In this document: piece by piece, positions 24,801 through 33,610 of the stretch | Layout of the letters: each line of letters begins with the position of its first letter | How positions within the stretch are numbered: the first letter of the stretch is position 1 | Assembly: GCA_041946965.1 (NCBI GenBank) | Contig: JBHGBM010000003.1 | Location: 62,001 to 126,000, forward strand | Length of the DNA: 64,000 bases | Reading direction: 5' to 3' | Origin: JBHGBM01 sp041946965 | Lineage (GTDB): Bacteria > Acidobacteriota > Terriglobia > Bryobacterales > Bryobacteraceae | The notes under the pieces: generated by a model | What the model was told of the DNA's origin: nothing | Databases searched by the model: none | The model's input: the letters and a program-made list of their open reading frames with translations, nothing else | Position numbers and translations under genes: made by a program

Positions 24801-26105
24801 TCAACTCCACAGCCTGTCCCAACTCCGCTCCTTGTTCCACTCCGGCGTCGGCTCGAAGCAGCCGGGTTGCGCGAGGTGCTGCTTCACCGCCTCTTCGTTC
24901 AACGTGATCCCCAGGCCCGGACCTTCAGGGACCTTCATGAACCCGCGGTTTACGATGGGCTTCTCAATCCCGTCCACCAGGTCGTTCCACCAGGGAATAT
25001 CCACCGCGTGGTTCTCCACCACCAGCACATTCTCCGTAGCGGCGGCGCAGTGCACATTGGCCATGCAGGAGACCGGCAGACCCGCGAAGTGCATCGCCAT
25101 CCCCACACCGTATTCCTGAGCCATGTCGCCGATCTTCTTGGTCTCCAGGATGCCTCCGGCGGTGGCCAGGTCGGGATGCACCAGGTCCACCGCGTGCTCG
25201 CGGCACAGCGTCTCAAACGGCTCTTTCAGATAGATGTCTTCCCCGGTGATGGTGGGCGCATCCACGGCGTCCGTGACCTTCTTCCACAGCTCCGTGTGTT
25301 GCCACGGGATCATGTCCTCCAGCCACGCCATGTTGTAACGCTCGAGCGCCTTGCCCAGCCGTATGCAGGAGTTCACCCCGATGTGGCCGAAATGGTCGGC
25401 GCCCAGCGGCACCTCGTAGCCCACCACCTCGCGCACCGCGGCCACGTAATCGGCGAGCATGGCGATTCCCTTATCCGTAAGTTCCATGCCGGTGAACATG
25501 TGTTCGGTGCGCAAAGCATCGCGCTGCGAATAGCCCAGCGGTCGCGTCACGGCGCCCGGCGTCTTCTCCACCAGTTGAATGCCAAGGTCCATCTTGAGCC
25601 AGGTGAAACCCAGGTCCATGCGGGCCTTCAGGCGCCGGCCGAACTCGCGCGGGTCGGGCGACTGCGTGGTATCAGCGTAGCAGCGTATGCGGTCGCGGAA
25701 ACGCCCGCCCAGCATCTGGTACACCGGCACGCCGTACGCCTTCCCCGCCAGGTCCCACAGGGCCATCTCGACGCCGGAAACGCCGCCGCCCTGCCGCGCG
25801 TGAAAGCCGAACTGTTTCACTTTGCGGAACACCCGGTCCACGTCGCAGGGGTTCTCTCCAAGCAGGCGGCTCTTGAGCATCAGCGCATACGTCTTGCTCG
25901 CTCCGTCGCGCACTTCGCCCAGCCCGCTGATACCTTGGTTCGTGTCCAGGCGGATCAGGGCCGCGTTGCGCACTACGGCCACGCGCAGGTCCGTGATCTT
26001 CAGGTCCGAGGGCCGCGAGGCCGCCCTGACGTTCCCTAAAACCCACTCCGCGGAGCCGAGCGCCAGCCCCGCACCCAGGAAAGTGCGCCGGGATGCCTTC
26101 TGCAT
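24801..26105 (-). CDS. Enolase-superfamily (mandelate racemase/muconate lactonizing) enzyme with Tat signal
   Basis: A 434-residue enzyme of the family that abstracts a proton next to a carboxylate, most often a sugar-acid dehydratase or racemase. ATG 26105 puts a Tat-type signal (SRRTFLGAG, residues 5-13) first; an in-frame ATG at 26117 is possible. Seen: base Lys171 (WLKMD), metal ligands Asp237 (GADHFG), Glu263 (WLEDMIP) and Glu289 (TGEDIY), then Asp312 (VHPDLATAGG) and His339 (MHFAG), the mandelate-racemase-like His/Asp dyad. Catalytic residues look complete. These enzymes are normally cytoplasmic, so the Tat signal is notable. The gene is divergent from tetR across a palindromic operator and is likely the first gene of the sulfatase-pot operon. 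Confidence 0.92.
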   Translation of the reverse strand: MQKASRRTFLGAGLALGSAEWVLGNVRAASRPSDLKITDLRVAVVRNAALIRLDTNQGISGLGEVRDGASKTYALMLKSRLLGENPCDVDRVFRKVKQFGFHARQGGGVSGVEMALWDLAGKAYGVPVYQMLGGRFRDRIRCYADTTQSPDPREFGRRLKARMDLGFTWLKMDLGIQLVEKTPGAVTRPLGYSQRDALRTEHMFTGMELTDKGIAMLADYVAAVREVVGYEVPLGADHFGHIGVNSCIRLGKALERYNMAWLEDMIPWQHTELWKKVTDAVDAPTITGEDIYLKEPFETLCREHAVDLVHPDLATAGGILETKKIGDMAQEYGVGMAMHFAGLPVSCMANVHCAAATENVLVVENHAVDIPWWNDLVDGIEKPIVNRGFMKVPEGPGLGITLNEEAVKQHLAQPGCFEPTPEWNKERSWDRLWS

Positions 26106-26136
26106 AGGATCCGCCATTTTACGCCACCGTGGCCCG

Positions 26137-26166
26137 TTGCGCACTATACCGTCCAGACGGTATACT
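26137..26166 (+). promoter_or_regulatory. Promoter of the tetR-efflux operon
   Basis: TTGCGC (26137-26142) and TATACT (26161-26166) are 18 nt apart and end 13 nt before the tetR ATG at 26180. The spacer and -10 box are covered by the 20-bp palindrome, as expected for repressor control. On the opposite strand TATAGT (26148-26143) could serve as -10 for the divergent enolase-superfamily gene. Confidence 0.6.
26145..26164. promoter_or_regulatory. Perfect 20-bp palindromic operator
   Basis: TATACCGTC-CA-GACGGTATA is a perfect inverted repeat (9-2-9). It overlaps the tetR promoter spacer and -10 box and lies 15 nt before the tetR ATG. Position and symmetry are those of an autoregulatory TetR-family operator. 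It also sits in the promoter region of the divergent gene that starts at 26105. Confidence 0.8.
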
Positions 26167-26179
26167 AGGGTTTTTCCGG

Positions 26180-26719
26180 ATGAACTCACGCGAACACATA
26201 CTCGAGTGCGCCGAACGCATCGTCGTCCGTGACGGGGTGGGCCGGTTGACGCTGGATGCGGTGGCGGCCGAAGCCGGTTTCAGTAAGGGTGGCGTTCTCT
26301 ACCATTTCCGGACCAAGGACGACCTCGTGCGCGGCATGGTCGCCCGCCTGATAGAGGAATTCGACGGAGAAATCGCGCGCCACGCGTCCGCCGACCCGGA
26401 ACCTGTCGGGCGCTTGGCGCGTGCCTATCTGAAGATGGCTTTTCCGGAGCCGAGCTCCCTGGCCGAACACCACCAACAAGTGGCGGCAGCTTTGCGCGTG
26501 GCGATTAACAATAATCCAAGCCTCATGCAGCCGGTTTGCGACGTTCGCATCGCGTTCCAAAAACGTATTCTGGAAGACGGCCTCGATCCGGTCACCGCGC
26601 GCCTCATTCAACTGGCCGCGGACGGCCTGTGGATGGCGGAGGTCCTGGGACTGCCCGTCCCCGGCGGTCCCGAGCGCGCGGCGGTGCTGGATCGTTTGGA
26701 GGCGCTCACTCGTAGGTAA
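26180..26719 (+). CDS. TetR/AcrR-family transcriptional regulator
   Basis: A 179-residue repressor-type protein. The N-terminal helix-turn-helix is clear: LTLDAVAAEAGFSKGGVLYHF (about residues 23-43) followed by RTKDDLVRGMV, the TetR consensus. The C-terminal ligand domain carries the AEHHQQVAAALRVAI segment. The frame is open 51 nt upstream, but that would read through the operator; ATG 26180 gives the normal start MNSREHILECA. It lies 5 nt before tolC and probably represses its own efflux operon until an inducer binds. The inducer is unknown. Confidence 0.93.
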   Translation: MNSREHILECAERIVVRDGVGRLTLDAVAAEAGFSKGGVLYHFRTKDDLVRGMVARLIEEFDGEIARHASADPEPVGRLARAYLKMAFPEPSSLAEHHQQVAAALRVAINNNPSLMQPVCDVRIAFQKRILEDGLDPVTARLIQLAADGLWMAEVLGLPVPGGPERAAVLDRLEALTRR

Positions 26720-26724
26720 TTTAT

Positions 26725-28041
26725 ATGCGACTTATTTTGTTCATCCTGCTCTTTTCGTCTTTTGGCCTGGCGCAGGACCCGCTCACGGTCACGCTGGACG
26801 AAGCCGTGAAACGGGCGCTCGACCATCACCAGGACATCGCCAAGGCGCGCGCCGCCGCCGACGCCCTGAAGGGCAAGATCCGCGAAGTGCGTGCGCAGGC
26901 GCTGCCGGAGGTCAACATCGTCTCGGGCGCCATGCGCTGGCGCGACCCGAGTTTCCTGAACGCTTCCGGTCTGGACAAGTTCCCTGCCGAACTCCGGGAC
27001 GTGCTGGTGCCGGAAGGCGTCAACCTTTTCGATTACGCCATCACCGTGAAACAGCCGCTCTTCACCCAGGGCCGCATCGGGACGGCGCTGCGGCTGGCCT
27101 CGGTGGAAGCGGAAGCGTCGCTCGCGGAGATCGACCGAGCGCAGCAGGATGTGGCGCTCGAAACCGTCCGTGCCTTCTACGGCCTGATGTGGGCCGAGCG
27201 CTACCGCGACCTGGTGGCCGAAACGCAGCGGCAGAAGAAACTGCACGCGGAGATGGCGCGCACGCGCTTCATAAACGGTGTCGCCACCGAAGTCGACGTG
27301 CTGCGTTCGGAAGTGGCGGTGGCCAACGGCGCGCCTGACCTGGTGCGCGCGGAGAACGCCATCAAGCAGGCCCGGGCGCAGTTGAACTACTATATCGGCA
27401 GCGCGCTGGACGCTCCCACGCGCGTGGCCGGACAATTCGAGGAAAAGCCCGCCGAGACGGACCTCGGCTCGCTCGAAATGCAGGCTCTGCGACGGCGCCC
27501 GGAACTGCTGCGCCTGCGCATCGCCGAGCGCAGCGCGGCCACGCAGCTCGACCTGGCGCGTTCGGAGAGCCGCATGCGCGTGGACTTCAACGGCTCTTAC
27601 GGCATCGCCTCGCGGCTGCCCTCGAACCTCTTCAACCCCAAGTTCACCCGCTGGACGATGGGCGCCAACTTCACCCTGCCGGTTTTCGACGGCTTCCGCC
27701 GCAGCGGCCTGGTGTGGCAGGCCACGGCCAGCCAGCGCGCGGCGAAACTCGAGCGCGAGAAGGTGGAGCGGCAGATCCGGCTCGCGCTCGAACAGGCCGC
27801 CGACGAGCTGAAGGCCGCGCGGGAGACCATCGCCGCCGCGCGCGCCAACGTGAGCCAGGCCGAGAAGGTCCTGGCCATGATGCAGAACAATTACAAGTAT
27901 GGAGCGGCCACCACTCTGGACGTGGTGGACTCGCAAACCGCCGTTACCGTGGCGCGCACGAACCTGCTGCGCGGCCTTCACGATTACTCCGTGGCCCGCG
28001 CGAACCTGCGCTGGGCCGCGGGCGACACCCCCTGGGAATAA
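26725..28041 (+). CDS. TolC-family outer membrane efflux protein
   Basis: A 438-residue outer-membrane channel subunit. Signal peptide at residues 1-16 (ending SFGLAQ), then the TolC-typical opening VTLDEAVKRALDHHQDI and two repeats of long coiled-coil helices. The second repeat carries the family motif NYKYGAATTLDVVDSQTAV (about residues 390-408). Length fits the family. It is second in the tetR-tolC-adaptor-RND operon, with gaps of 5 and 4 nt. It forms the exit duct for the RND pump encoded downstream. Confidence 0.94.
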   Translation: MRLILFILLFSSFGLAQDPLTVTLDEAVKRALDHHQDIAKARAAADALKGKIREVRAQALPEVNIVSGAMRWRDPSFLNASGLDKFPAELRDVLVPEGVNLFDYAITVKQPLFTQGRIGTALRLASVEAEASLAEIDRAQQDVALETVRAFYGLMWAERYRDLVAETQRQKKLHAEMARTRFINGVATEVDVLRSEVAVANGAPDLVRAENAIKQARAQLNYYIGSALDAPTRVAGQFEEKPAETDLGSLEMQALRRRPELLRLRIAERSAATQLDLARSESRMRVDFNGSYGIASRLPSNLFNPKFTRWTMGANFTLPVFDGFRRSGLVWQATASQRAAKLEREKVERQIRLALEQAADELKAARETIAAARANVSQAEKVLAMMQNNYKYGAATTLDVVDSQTAVTVARTNLLRGLHDYSVARANLRWAAGDTPWE

Positions 28042-28045
28042 CGTC

Positions 28046-29164
28046 ATGCGCAAACTGCTCGTGGTAGTTCCACTCGCTTTCGTCTACACCGGATGCGGCC
28101 GTCAGGAAGCCCAGACCACCGCGCCTGCCGCGGCGCCGGTGGCCGCGCCGGTGTGGACCGTGCAGACCGAATCGTTCGCCGCCACGGCGCCCGTGACGGG
28201 AACGCTGGTTTCGAGCGCGCGCGTCGACGTGAAAGCCGAAACCACCGGGCGCGTGGTCCGCTTCGACAAGGAAGAAGGCGACCGCGTTGAAGCCGGCGAA
28301 TCCGTCATCTGGGTCAACGACGACAATTTCAAGCTCTCGGTGCGCCAGGCCGAAACCGCCGTGCAGGTGGCCGAAGCCGGCCTCGAGCGCGCCCGGCTGA
28401 TCGAAAGCCACAGCGTCGCGGAACTGGAGCGCGCCGGTAACCTGCTGAAGTCCGGCGGCATCACGGACAAAGACTTGAAGGCCGCCCAACTCGCCGAGCG
28501 CGACGCCAGGGCCGGCGTGCAGGTGGCCGCCGCGCAACTGGAACAGGCTCGCGCGGCCCTCACCGTGGCCCAGAAGCACCTGCGCGATTCGGTGGTGAAA
28601 TCGCCCGTGGCCGGCGAGATCCAGAAGAAGTTCGTTAACCAGGGCGCCTACGTGGAGCCGGCCACCCCCGTCTTCACCGTGGTGGACAACAACCGCCTGG
28701 AACTGGAAGCGCTGGTGGCTTCGGCCGATCTCGCGCCCATCCGGCCGGGGCAGCGCGTCACCTTCTCCGTCAACAGCTACCCGGGCGTGAAGTTCGAGGG
28801 CCGCATCATCGAGACCGCGCCGGCCGTGGAGATCGACACCCGCTCGGCCAAGGTGCGCATCGGCGTGTCCAACTCCGGCGGGCGTCTCAGGGCGGGCATG
28901 TTCGCCGAAGGCGAAATCCTCACGGGCGTTTCGGCGGGCGCCATCGTGATCCCGGCGGCGGCGGTCTACCGCGACGACCGCTCGGCGAAATCCTCGCACG
29001 TCTTCGTGGTGGAAGGCGGCAAGGCGGTGAAGCGCAACGTGCGTATCGGGCGGGAGCGCGATTCCCGCCTGGAAATCGTGGAAGGACTCAAACCCGGCGA
29101 CGCGCTCATCACCGAGCAGAACATCCAGATCGCCGAAGGCGTGAAGGTGCAGCCGCGGAGTTGA
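28046..29164 (+). CDS. RND efflux periplasmic adaptor (membrane fusion protein)
   Basis: A 372-residue lipoprotein (lipobox VYTGC, Cys17) that links the inner-membrane pump to the TolC-like channel. Seen: the lipoyl/barrel-sandwich half-motif VDVKAETTGRVVRFDKEEGD (residues 55-74), a coiled-coil hairpin (about 95-175), the returning half SPVAGEIQKKFVNQGAYV, and the beta-barrel and membrane-proximal domains. The frame is open into tolC, but ATG 28046 gives the lipoprotein start. It lies 4 nt after tolC and 1 nt before the pump gene. Confidence 0.94.
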   Translation: MRKLLVVVPLAFVYTGCGRQEAQTTAPAAAPVAAPVWTVQTESFAATAPVTGTLVSSARVDVKAETTGRVVRFDKEEGDRVEAGESVIWVNDDNFKLSVRQAETAVQVAEAGLERARLIESHSVAELERAGNLLKSGGITDKDLKAAQLAERDARAGVQVAAAQLEQARAALTVAQKHLRDSVVKSPVAGEIQKKFVNQGAYVEPATPVFTVVDNNRLELEALVASADLAPIRPGQRVTFSVNSYPGVKFEGRIIETAPAVEIDTRSAKVRIGVSNSGGRLRAGMFAEGEILTGVSAGAIVIPAAAVYRDDRSAKSSHVFVVEGGKAVKRNVRIGRERDSRLEIVEGLKPGDALITEQNIQIAEGVKVQPRS

Positions 29165-29165
29165 T

Positions 29166-32100
29166 ATGTTCCTGAGCGACCTTTCTATCAAACAACCCGT
29201 GCTGGCCACCATGCTGGCGGTGTCGCTGGTCACCCTCGGCGTCTTTTCTTACAGGCAGCTCGCCATCGACCAGTTCCCCGACGTGGAGATTCCGGTGCTC
29301 ACGGTGCAGACGCTGTATCCCGGCGCCTCGCCCGAAACCGTCGAGCGCGAGGTCACCAAGCGTATCGAGGAGGCGCTCAACACCATCTCCGGCGTGCGCC
29401 ACATCTCCTCCACGACCACCGAGGGGCTCTCCGCCATCATGGTCGAGTTCCGCCTGGGGACGCGCATCGCCAACGCACAGCAGGACGCGCAGGCCAAGAT
29501 CAACGCCATCCGCGCGGATTTCCCCAAGGACATGAAGGAGCCGGTGATCCAGCGCATCGACTTCAACGCCATGCCCATCGTCTCGGTGGCCGTGGAGAGC
29601 GCCAACGCGGACGTGAAGGTGCTCTCCTCCATCGCGGAAAAAGTCATCAAGAAGCGCCTGGAGACCGTGCAGGGCGTGGGACAGGTGAACCTGGTGGGTC
29701 TGGCGCGCCGCGAGATCCAGATCTTCCTCGACCGCGACAAGTTGAAGTCCTACGGCCTTACCTACGCGGAAGTAGCCGGCGCTCTCCAGCGCGAAAACCT
29801 CGACGTGCCCGCGGGCAAGCTGGAACAGGGCAGGCAGGAGCCGCTGGTGAGGGTGGCGGGCAAGTTCCATTCCGTGGACGCCTTCGGCCGCCTCATCGTG
29901 GCCACGCGCAACGGCGCCAACATCTACCTGCCGCAGGTGGCGCGGGTGGTGGACGGCGTGGAGGAACGCCGCAGCGCCTCGCTCATCGACGGCCGCCCGG
30001 GCCTGTCGCTCGACGTGGTGAAACAGTCCGGCGCGAACACCGTGGAGGTCGCCGACGAGATCGAAAAAGCGGTGGAACAGATCAACCGAGAACTGCCCTC
30101 CCACATACGGCTGCGCAAGGTAGTGGACCGCTCGGTCTTCATCCGCGAGTCGGTGGAGGACGTGCAGGTCACGTTGCTGTTGGGCGGCGTGCTCACGGTC
30201 CTCATCGTGTTCCTCTTTCTGAATAGCTGGCGGTCCACGGTGATCACCGGCCTGGCACTGCCGGTTTCGGTGATCAGCACCTTCATCATCATGCGGGCGC
30301 TCGGATTCACGCTGAACATCCTGACCCTGATGGGGCTTTCGCTCGCCATCGGGCTGCTGATCGACGACGCCATCGTGGTGCGCGAAAACATCGTGCGCCA
30401 CATGCACATGGGGGCGGACCACTTCACCGCCGCCCGCGAAGCCACCAACGAAATCGGCCTCGCGGTCATGGCCACCACCTTCACCATCATCGCGGTGTTT
30501 GTGCCGGTGGCGTTCATGGGGGGCATCATCGGGCGCTTTTTCTATGAGTTCGGCATCACGGTGGGCTTCGCGGTGCTGGTCTCGCTGTACGTGAGTTTCA
30601 CGCTGGATCCCATGCTCTCCTCCCGCTGGTACGACCCGGCCGCGGACCCGCGCGTGCCGCGCTCCTGGTTCGGCAGGCTGCTGGGCAAAGGCAACGATCA
30701 GCTCGACCGGTTGCAGAACCTGCTTGCGGGAACGCTGGGGTGGTCGCTCGGCCACCGCTGGGCCGTGATGGTGCTCGGAACGGCGGCGGTGTTTTCGAGC
30801 TTCGCCCTGTTCGGGCGGCTCGGCTCGGCGTTCATGCCCAACGCCGACCCCGGCCACTTCCAGGTGGCCTACAAGGCGCGGCCCGGCATCAGCCTGAACC
30901 GCTCGGTCGAGATCGCGCGCGAGCTCGAAGCCGAGATCCGGCGCAATCCCGCGGTGCTGTACACCTACACCACCATCGGCGGCAACGCGGCCAAGCCCAT
31001 CAACGAAGGCAATATCTTCGTGGAACTGAAGCCGCGCAAGACCCGCAAGCACTTCCTGTTCGTGAAGCCGGAAATCCGCGCGGCCCTGGCGCGCTTCCGC
31101 GCGGTGCGCACGTCTATTGAAGACGCCGACCAGGTGGGCGGCGACGTGAAGCCCATTCAGATTGCTGTGCGCGGCAGCGAACTTTCGCGCCTGGCGCCGC
31201 TCAGCGAGGCGGTCATGAAGGAGGTGAAGGGCACTCAAGGCGCGGTGGACGTGGACACCTCCGAGGAAGAGCCGCAGGCGGAAGTGCGGGTGGCGGTCAA
31301 CCGCCGGGCCGCCGGCGATCTTGGGCTCGACCTCGGCACCGTGGCCTCGACCGTGCGTGGCCTGGTGGCGGGCGAAGTGGTCTCACAGTTCGAGGACCCC
31401 GACGGCGACAGCTACGACGTGCGGCTCCGGCTCGACCCCGGGGCGCGCACGCACGCCATGGATCTGCTGGGGCTCGACCTGCCGGCCAAGGGCGGCCGCG
31501 CGCTGGTCCCCGCCAGCCAGGTGGCCTACCTCGAAAGCGGCGCCGCGCCCTCCAAGATCCGCCGGCTGGACCTGCTGCGCGAAATCCGCATCAGCGCCGG
31601 CACCGAAGGCCGCTCCATCGGCGAGGTGGTGGCGGACATCAAGCAGAAAACCCCCGCTCTGAACGTGCCGCCCGGCTACCGCATCGATTACACCGGCGAA
31701 TCCGAGGAGATGGTAGAAAGCTTCGGCTACGTGATGCAGTCGCTGCTGCTCGCGGTGGTGCTGATCTACGCCATTCTGGCTTCGCAATTCCGTAGCTTCC
31801 TCCAGCCGTTCGCCATCATGTTCTCGCTGCCGCTCTCGCTGGTGGGGGTGGCGGGCATGCTCTACCTGGTGCGCGACACGCTGAACATGATGTCCATGAT
31901 CGGCGTCATCCTGCTCATGGGGTTGGTGACCAAGAACGCAATTCTGCTGGTGGATTTCGCCAACCAGCAGCGGCGCGAAGGAACCTCGCGTAAGGAGGCG
32001 CTGATCGCCGCCGCGCGCGTGCGGCTGCGGCCCATCCTGATGACCACGCTGGCCATGATCTTCGGTATGCTCCCGCTGGCCTTCGAAATCGGCGCCGGCG

Positions 32101-32276
32101 CGGAGTTCCGCGCGCCCATGGCGCGTGCCGTGATCGGCGGCCTGATTACGTCCACGCTGCTGACGCTGGTGGTGGTGCCCGTCGTCTACACCTTCGTCGA
32201 CGACGCGGGCAACCGCTTCGTGCGCTGGTGGGGGCACAAGGAGCCCGCGGCGGCCGAGGGCGTGGCGGCGGACTGA
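29166..32276 (+). CDS. RND-family efflux transporter, HAE1-like
   Basis: A 1036-residue inner-membrane proton-driven exporter of the AcrB/MdtBC type. Seen: the N-terminal membrane anchor with AIDQFPDVEIPVL, twelve expected spans in two halves with large periplasmic loops, and the proton-relay Asp pair Asp400-Asp401 in LAIGLLIDDAIVV. The last block reads GVILLMGLVTKNAILLVDFA, whose lysine is the usual second proton-relay residue. Such pumps export hydrophobic drugs, bile-salt-like or plant phenolic compounds; metal-pump-specific motifs were not seen. It is the last gene of the TetR-controlled operon. Confidence 0.95.
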   Translation: MFLSDLSIKQPVLATMLAVSLVTLGVFSYRQLAIDQFPDVEIPVLTVQTLYPGASPETVEREVTKRIEEALNTISGVRHISSTTTEGLSAIMVEFRLGTRIANAQQDAQAKINAIRADFPKDMKEPVIQRIDFNAMPIVSVAVESANADVKVLSSIAEKVIKKRLETVQGVGQVNLVGLARREIQIFLDRDKLKSYGLTYAEVAGALQRENLDVPAGKLEQGRQEPLVRVAGKFHSVDAFGRLIVATRNGANIYLPQVARVVDGVEERRSASLIDGRPGLSLDVVKQSGANTVEVADEIEKAVEQINRELPSHIRLRKVVDRSVFIRESVEDVQVTLLLGGVLTVLIVFLFLNSWRSTVITGLALPVSVISTFIIMRALGFTLNILTLMGLSLAIGLLIDDAIVVRENIVRHMHMGADHFTAAREATNEIGLAVMATTFTIIAVFVPVAFMGGIIGRFFYEFGITVGFAVLVSLYVSFTLDPMLSSRWYDPAADPRVPRSWFGRLLGKGNDQLDRLQNLLAGTLGWSLGHRWAVMVLGTAAVFSSFALFGRLGSAFMPNADPGHFQVAYKARPGISLNRSVEIARELEAEIRRNPAVLYTYTTIGGNAAKPINEGNIFVELKPRKTRKHFLFVKPEIRAALARFRAVRTSIEDADQVGGDVKPIQIAVRGSELSRLAPLSEAVMKEVKGTQGAVDVDTSEEEPQAEVRVAVNRRAAGDLGLDLGTVASTVRGLVAGEVVSQFEDPDGDSYDVRLRLDPGARTHAMDLLGLDLPAKGGRALVPASQVAYLESGAAPSKIRRLDLLREIRISAGTEGRSIGEVVADIKQKTPALNVPPGYRIDYTGESEEMVESFGYVMQSLLLAVVLIYAILASQFRSFLQPFAIMFSLPLSLVGVAGMLYLVRDTLNMMSMIGVILLMGLVTKNAILLVDFANQQRREGTSRKEALIAAARVRLRPILMTTLAMIFGMLPLAFEIGAGAEFRAPMARAVIGGLITSTLLTLVVVPVVYTFVDDAGNRFVRWWGHKEPAAAEGVAAD

Positions 32277-32284
32277 ACCGGGCG

Positions 32285-33589
32285 TCAGACTCGAGCCAAC
32301 TCCGGCGCGTGCTTCTGGACTTTGCGGATCGCCTCGGCGATCTGGTCCATAGCTCCGCGGTCCGCCAGCAGGACGCTGTGGCCCATCCAGCAGACTTCGT
32401 TGCACATGCGGTCGTTCATCGGAGTGACGTTCTGCTCCTCCCACCGCTTGATGCGTTCGGCGGAGAACAGGCGGCGGAACCCGCGGCTTTGAAGCGTGGT
32501 CTTGAGGAACGGCGACCTGTTGAGAGGTCCGTAACCCTGGCTCAGTGGAATGCCCTCGGCGCGCACGGCCTTTAGGAACTTGTCGCGCGGGAGTCCGGCG
32601 AACTTCTCTTTCTCGTACCGTAGCATGTAGAGGTGATACGCGTTGCGCGTGCAGCCTTCGTACATCCTGGCCGGCGCGATGCCGGGGATCTCCCGCAGCA
32701 GGCTGGTCAGGTACGCGGCGTTCTGTTCGCGGCGCTTCGAGTGCTCCTCCAGGCGGCCCAACTGAGCTTGCAGCACGGCCGCCTGAAACTCGGTCATGCG
32801 CAGGTTCGTGCCGCTCATGCCGTAGCTGAACTCGTCGAAGGACTTGCGCATCCGGCCCTGGGTGTGGAAGCCGTAGCAGCGCTCGATGAAGTTCTCGTCG
32901 TCGGAGATGATGGCGCCGCCTTCTCCGGCATTGATGTTCTTGGACGCCTGGAAGCTGAAGCAGCCGCAGTTGCCCGGCCGCCCCACGTTGCGCCCGCGCC
33001 ACTGCGCCACCCAGGCCTGGCAGGCGTCCTCGATGACCAGGAGATTGTGCTTGCGCGCCACCGCGAGCACGCCGTCCATATCCGCGGTGTTCCCTCCCAG
33101 GTGTACGGGAATCACGGCCCGGGTGCGGTCGTTCACGAGCGGTTCCATCTTCTTCGGATCGATCTGGAAGGTGTCGATGTCGCTGTCCACGAAGACCGGC
33201 AGCGCGTGCTGGCGCAGCACCACGTTGACGGTGGCGACAAAGGTGAACGGCGGCACCAGCACCTCATCGCCGGGCTCCACGCCGAGCACGTTCAGCGAGA
33301 TGTAGAGAGCGTTGGTGCCGTTCACCGTGGTGAGGCAGCCCTTGGCTCCCGTGAACCGGGCGTAAGCCGCCTCGAAGCGGTTCACCTCCTGCCCGCTGCC
33401 GCGGCCCCACTTGCGGCTGCGCAGCACTTCCAGGAGGCCCTGCTCCTCGGCGGCGTCGAACAGCGGCCAGGACGGGAAGGACTCAGACCGCACGGGCTTG
33501 CCGCCCAGCGCGGCAGGCCTTTCGGCGGCCATAAGGGAAGCCGGCGTTACAGCGGCGGGAACGGCGGCAAGGAAAGCTCTTCGGTTCAC
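32285..33589 (-). CDS. DegT/DnrJ/EryC1/StrS-family PLP protein with Tat-like signal
   Basis: A 434-residue member of the sugar aminotransferase family, which transfers an amino group to nucleotide-activated keto sugars. It begins with a Tat-like signal (NRRAFLAAV, residues 2-10, followed by a hydrophobic stretch). Catalytic elements are intact: Asp188 in VIEDACQAW and the PLP lysine Lys217 in FSFQASKNINAGEGG. Nucleotide sugars are cytoplasmic, so export is hard to reconcile with the usual reaction; it may use another amine or carbonyl substrate in the periplasm, or the signal may not be functional. It lies just downstream of two amidohydrolase genes on the same strand. Confidence 0.9.
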   Translation of the reverse strand: MNRRAFLAAVPAAVTPASLMAAERPAALGGKPVRSESFPSWPLFDAAEEQGLLEVLRSRKWGRGSGQEVNRFEAAYARFTGAKGCLTTVNGTNALYISLNVLGVEPGDEVLVPPFTFVATVNVVLRQHALPVFVDSDIDTFQIDPKKMEPLVNDRTRAVIPVHLGGNTADMDGVLAVARKHNLLVIEDACQAWVAQWRGRNVGRPGNCGCFSFQASKNINAGEGGAIISDDENFIERCYGFHTQGRMRKSFDEFSYGMSGTNLRMTEFQAAVLQAQLGRLEEHSKRREQNAAYLTSLLREIPGIAPARMYEGCTRNAYHLYMLRYEKEKFAGLPRDKFLKAVRAEGIPLSQGYGPLNRSPFLKTTLQSRGFRRLFSAERIKRWEEQNVTPMNDRMCNEVCWMGHSVLLADRGAMDQIAEAIRKVQKHAPELARV

Positions 33590-33610
33590 GGATTTCCTCC
33601 TGCTTCTTAA

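Noticed and set aside
29109..31238. 709-codon minus-strand frame over the RND pump gene
   Set aside because: Antisense shadow of a well-conserved transporter; no plausible protein features.
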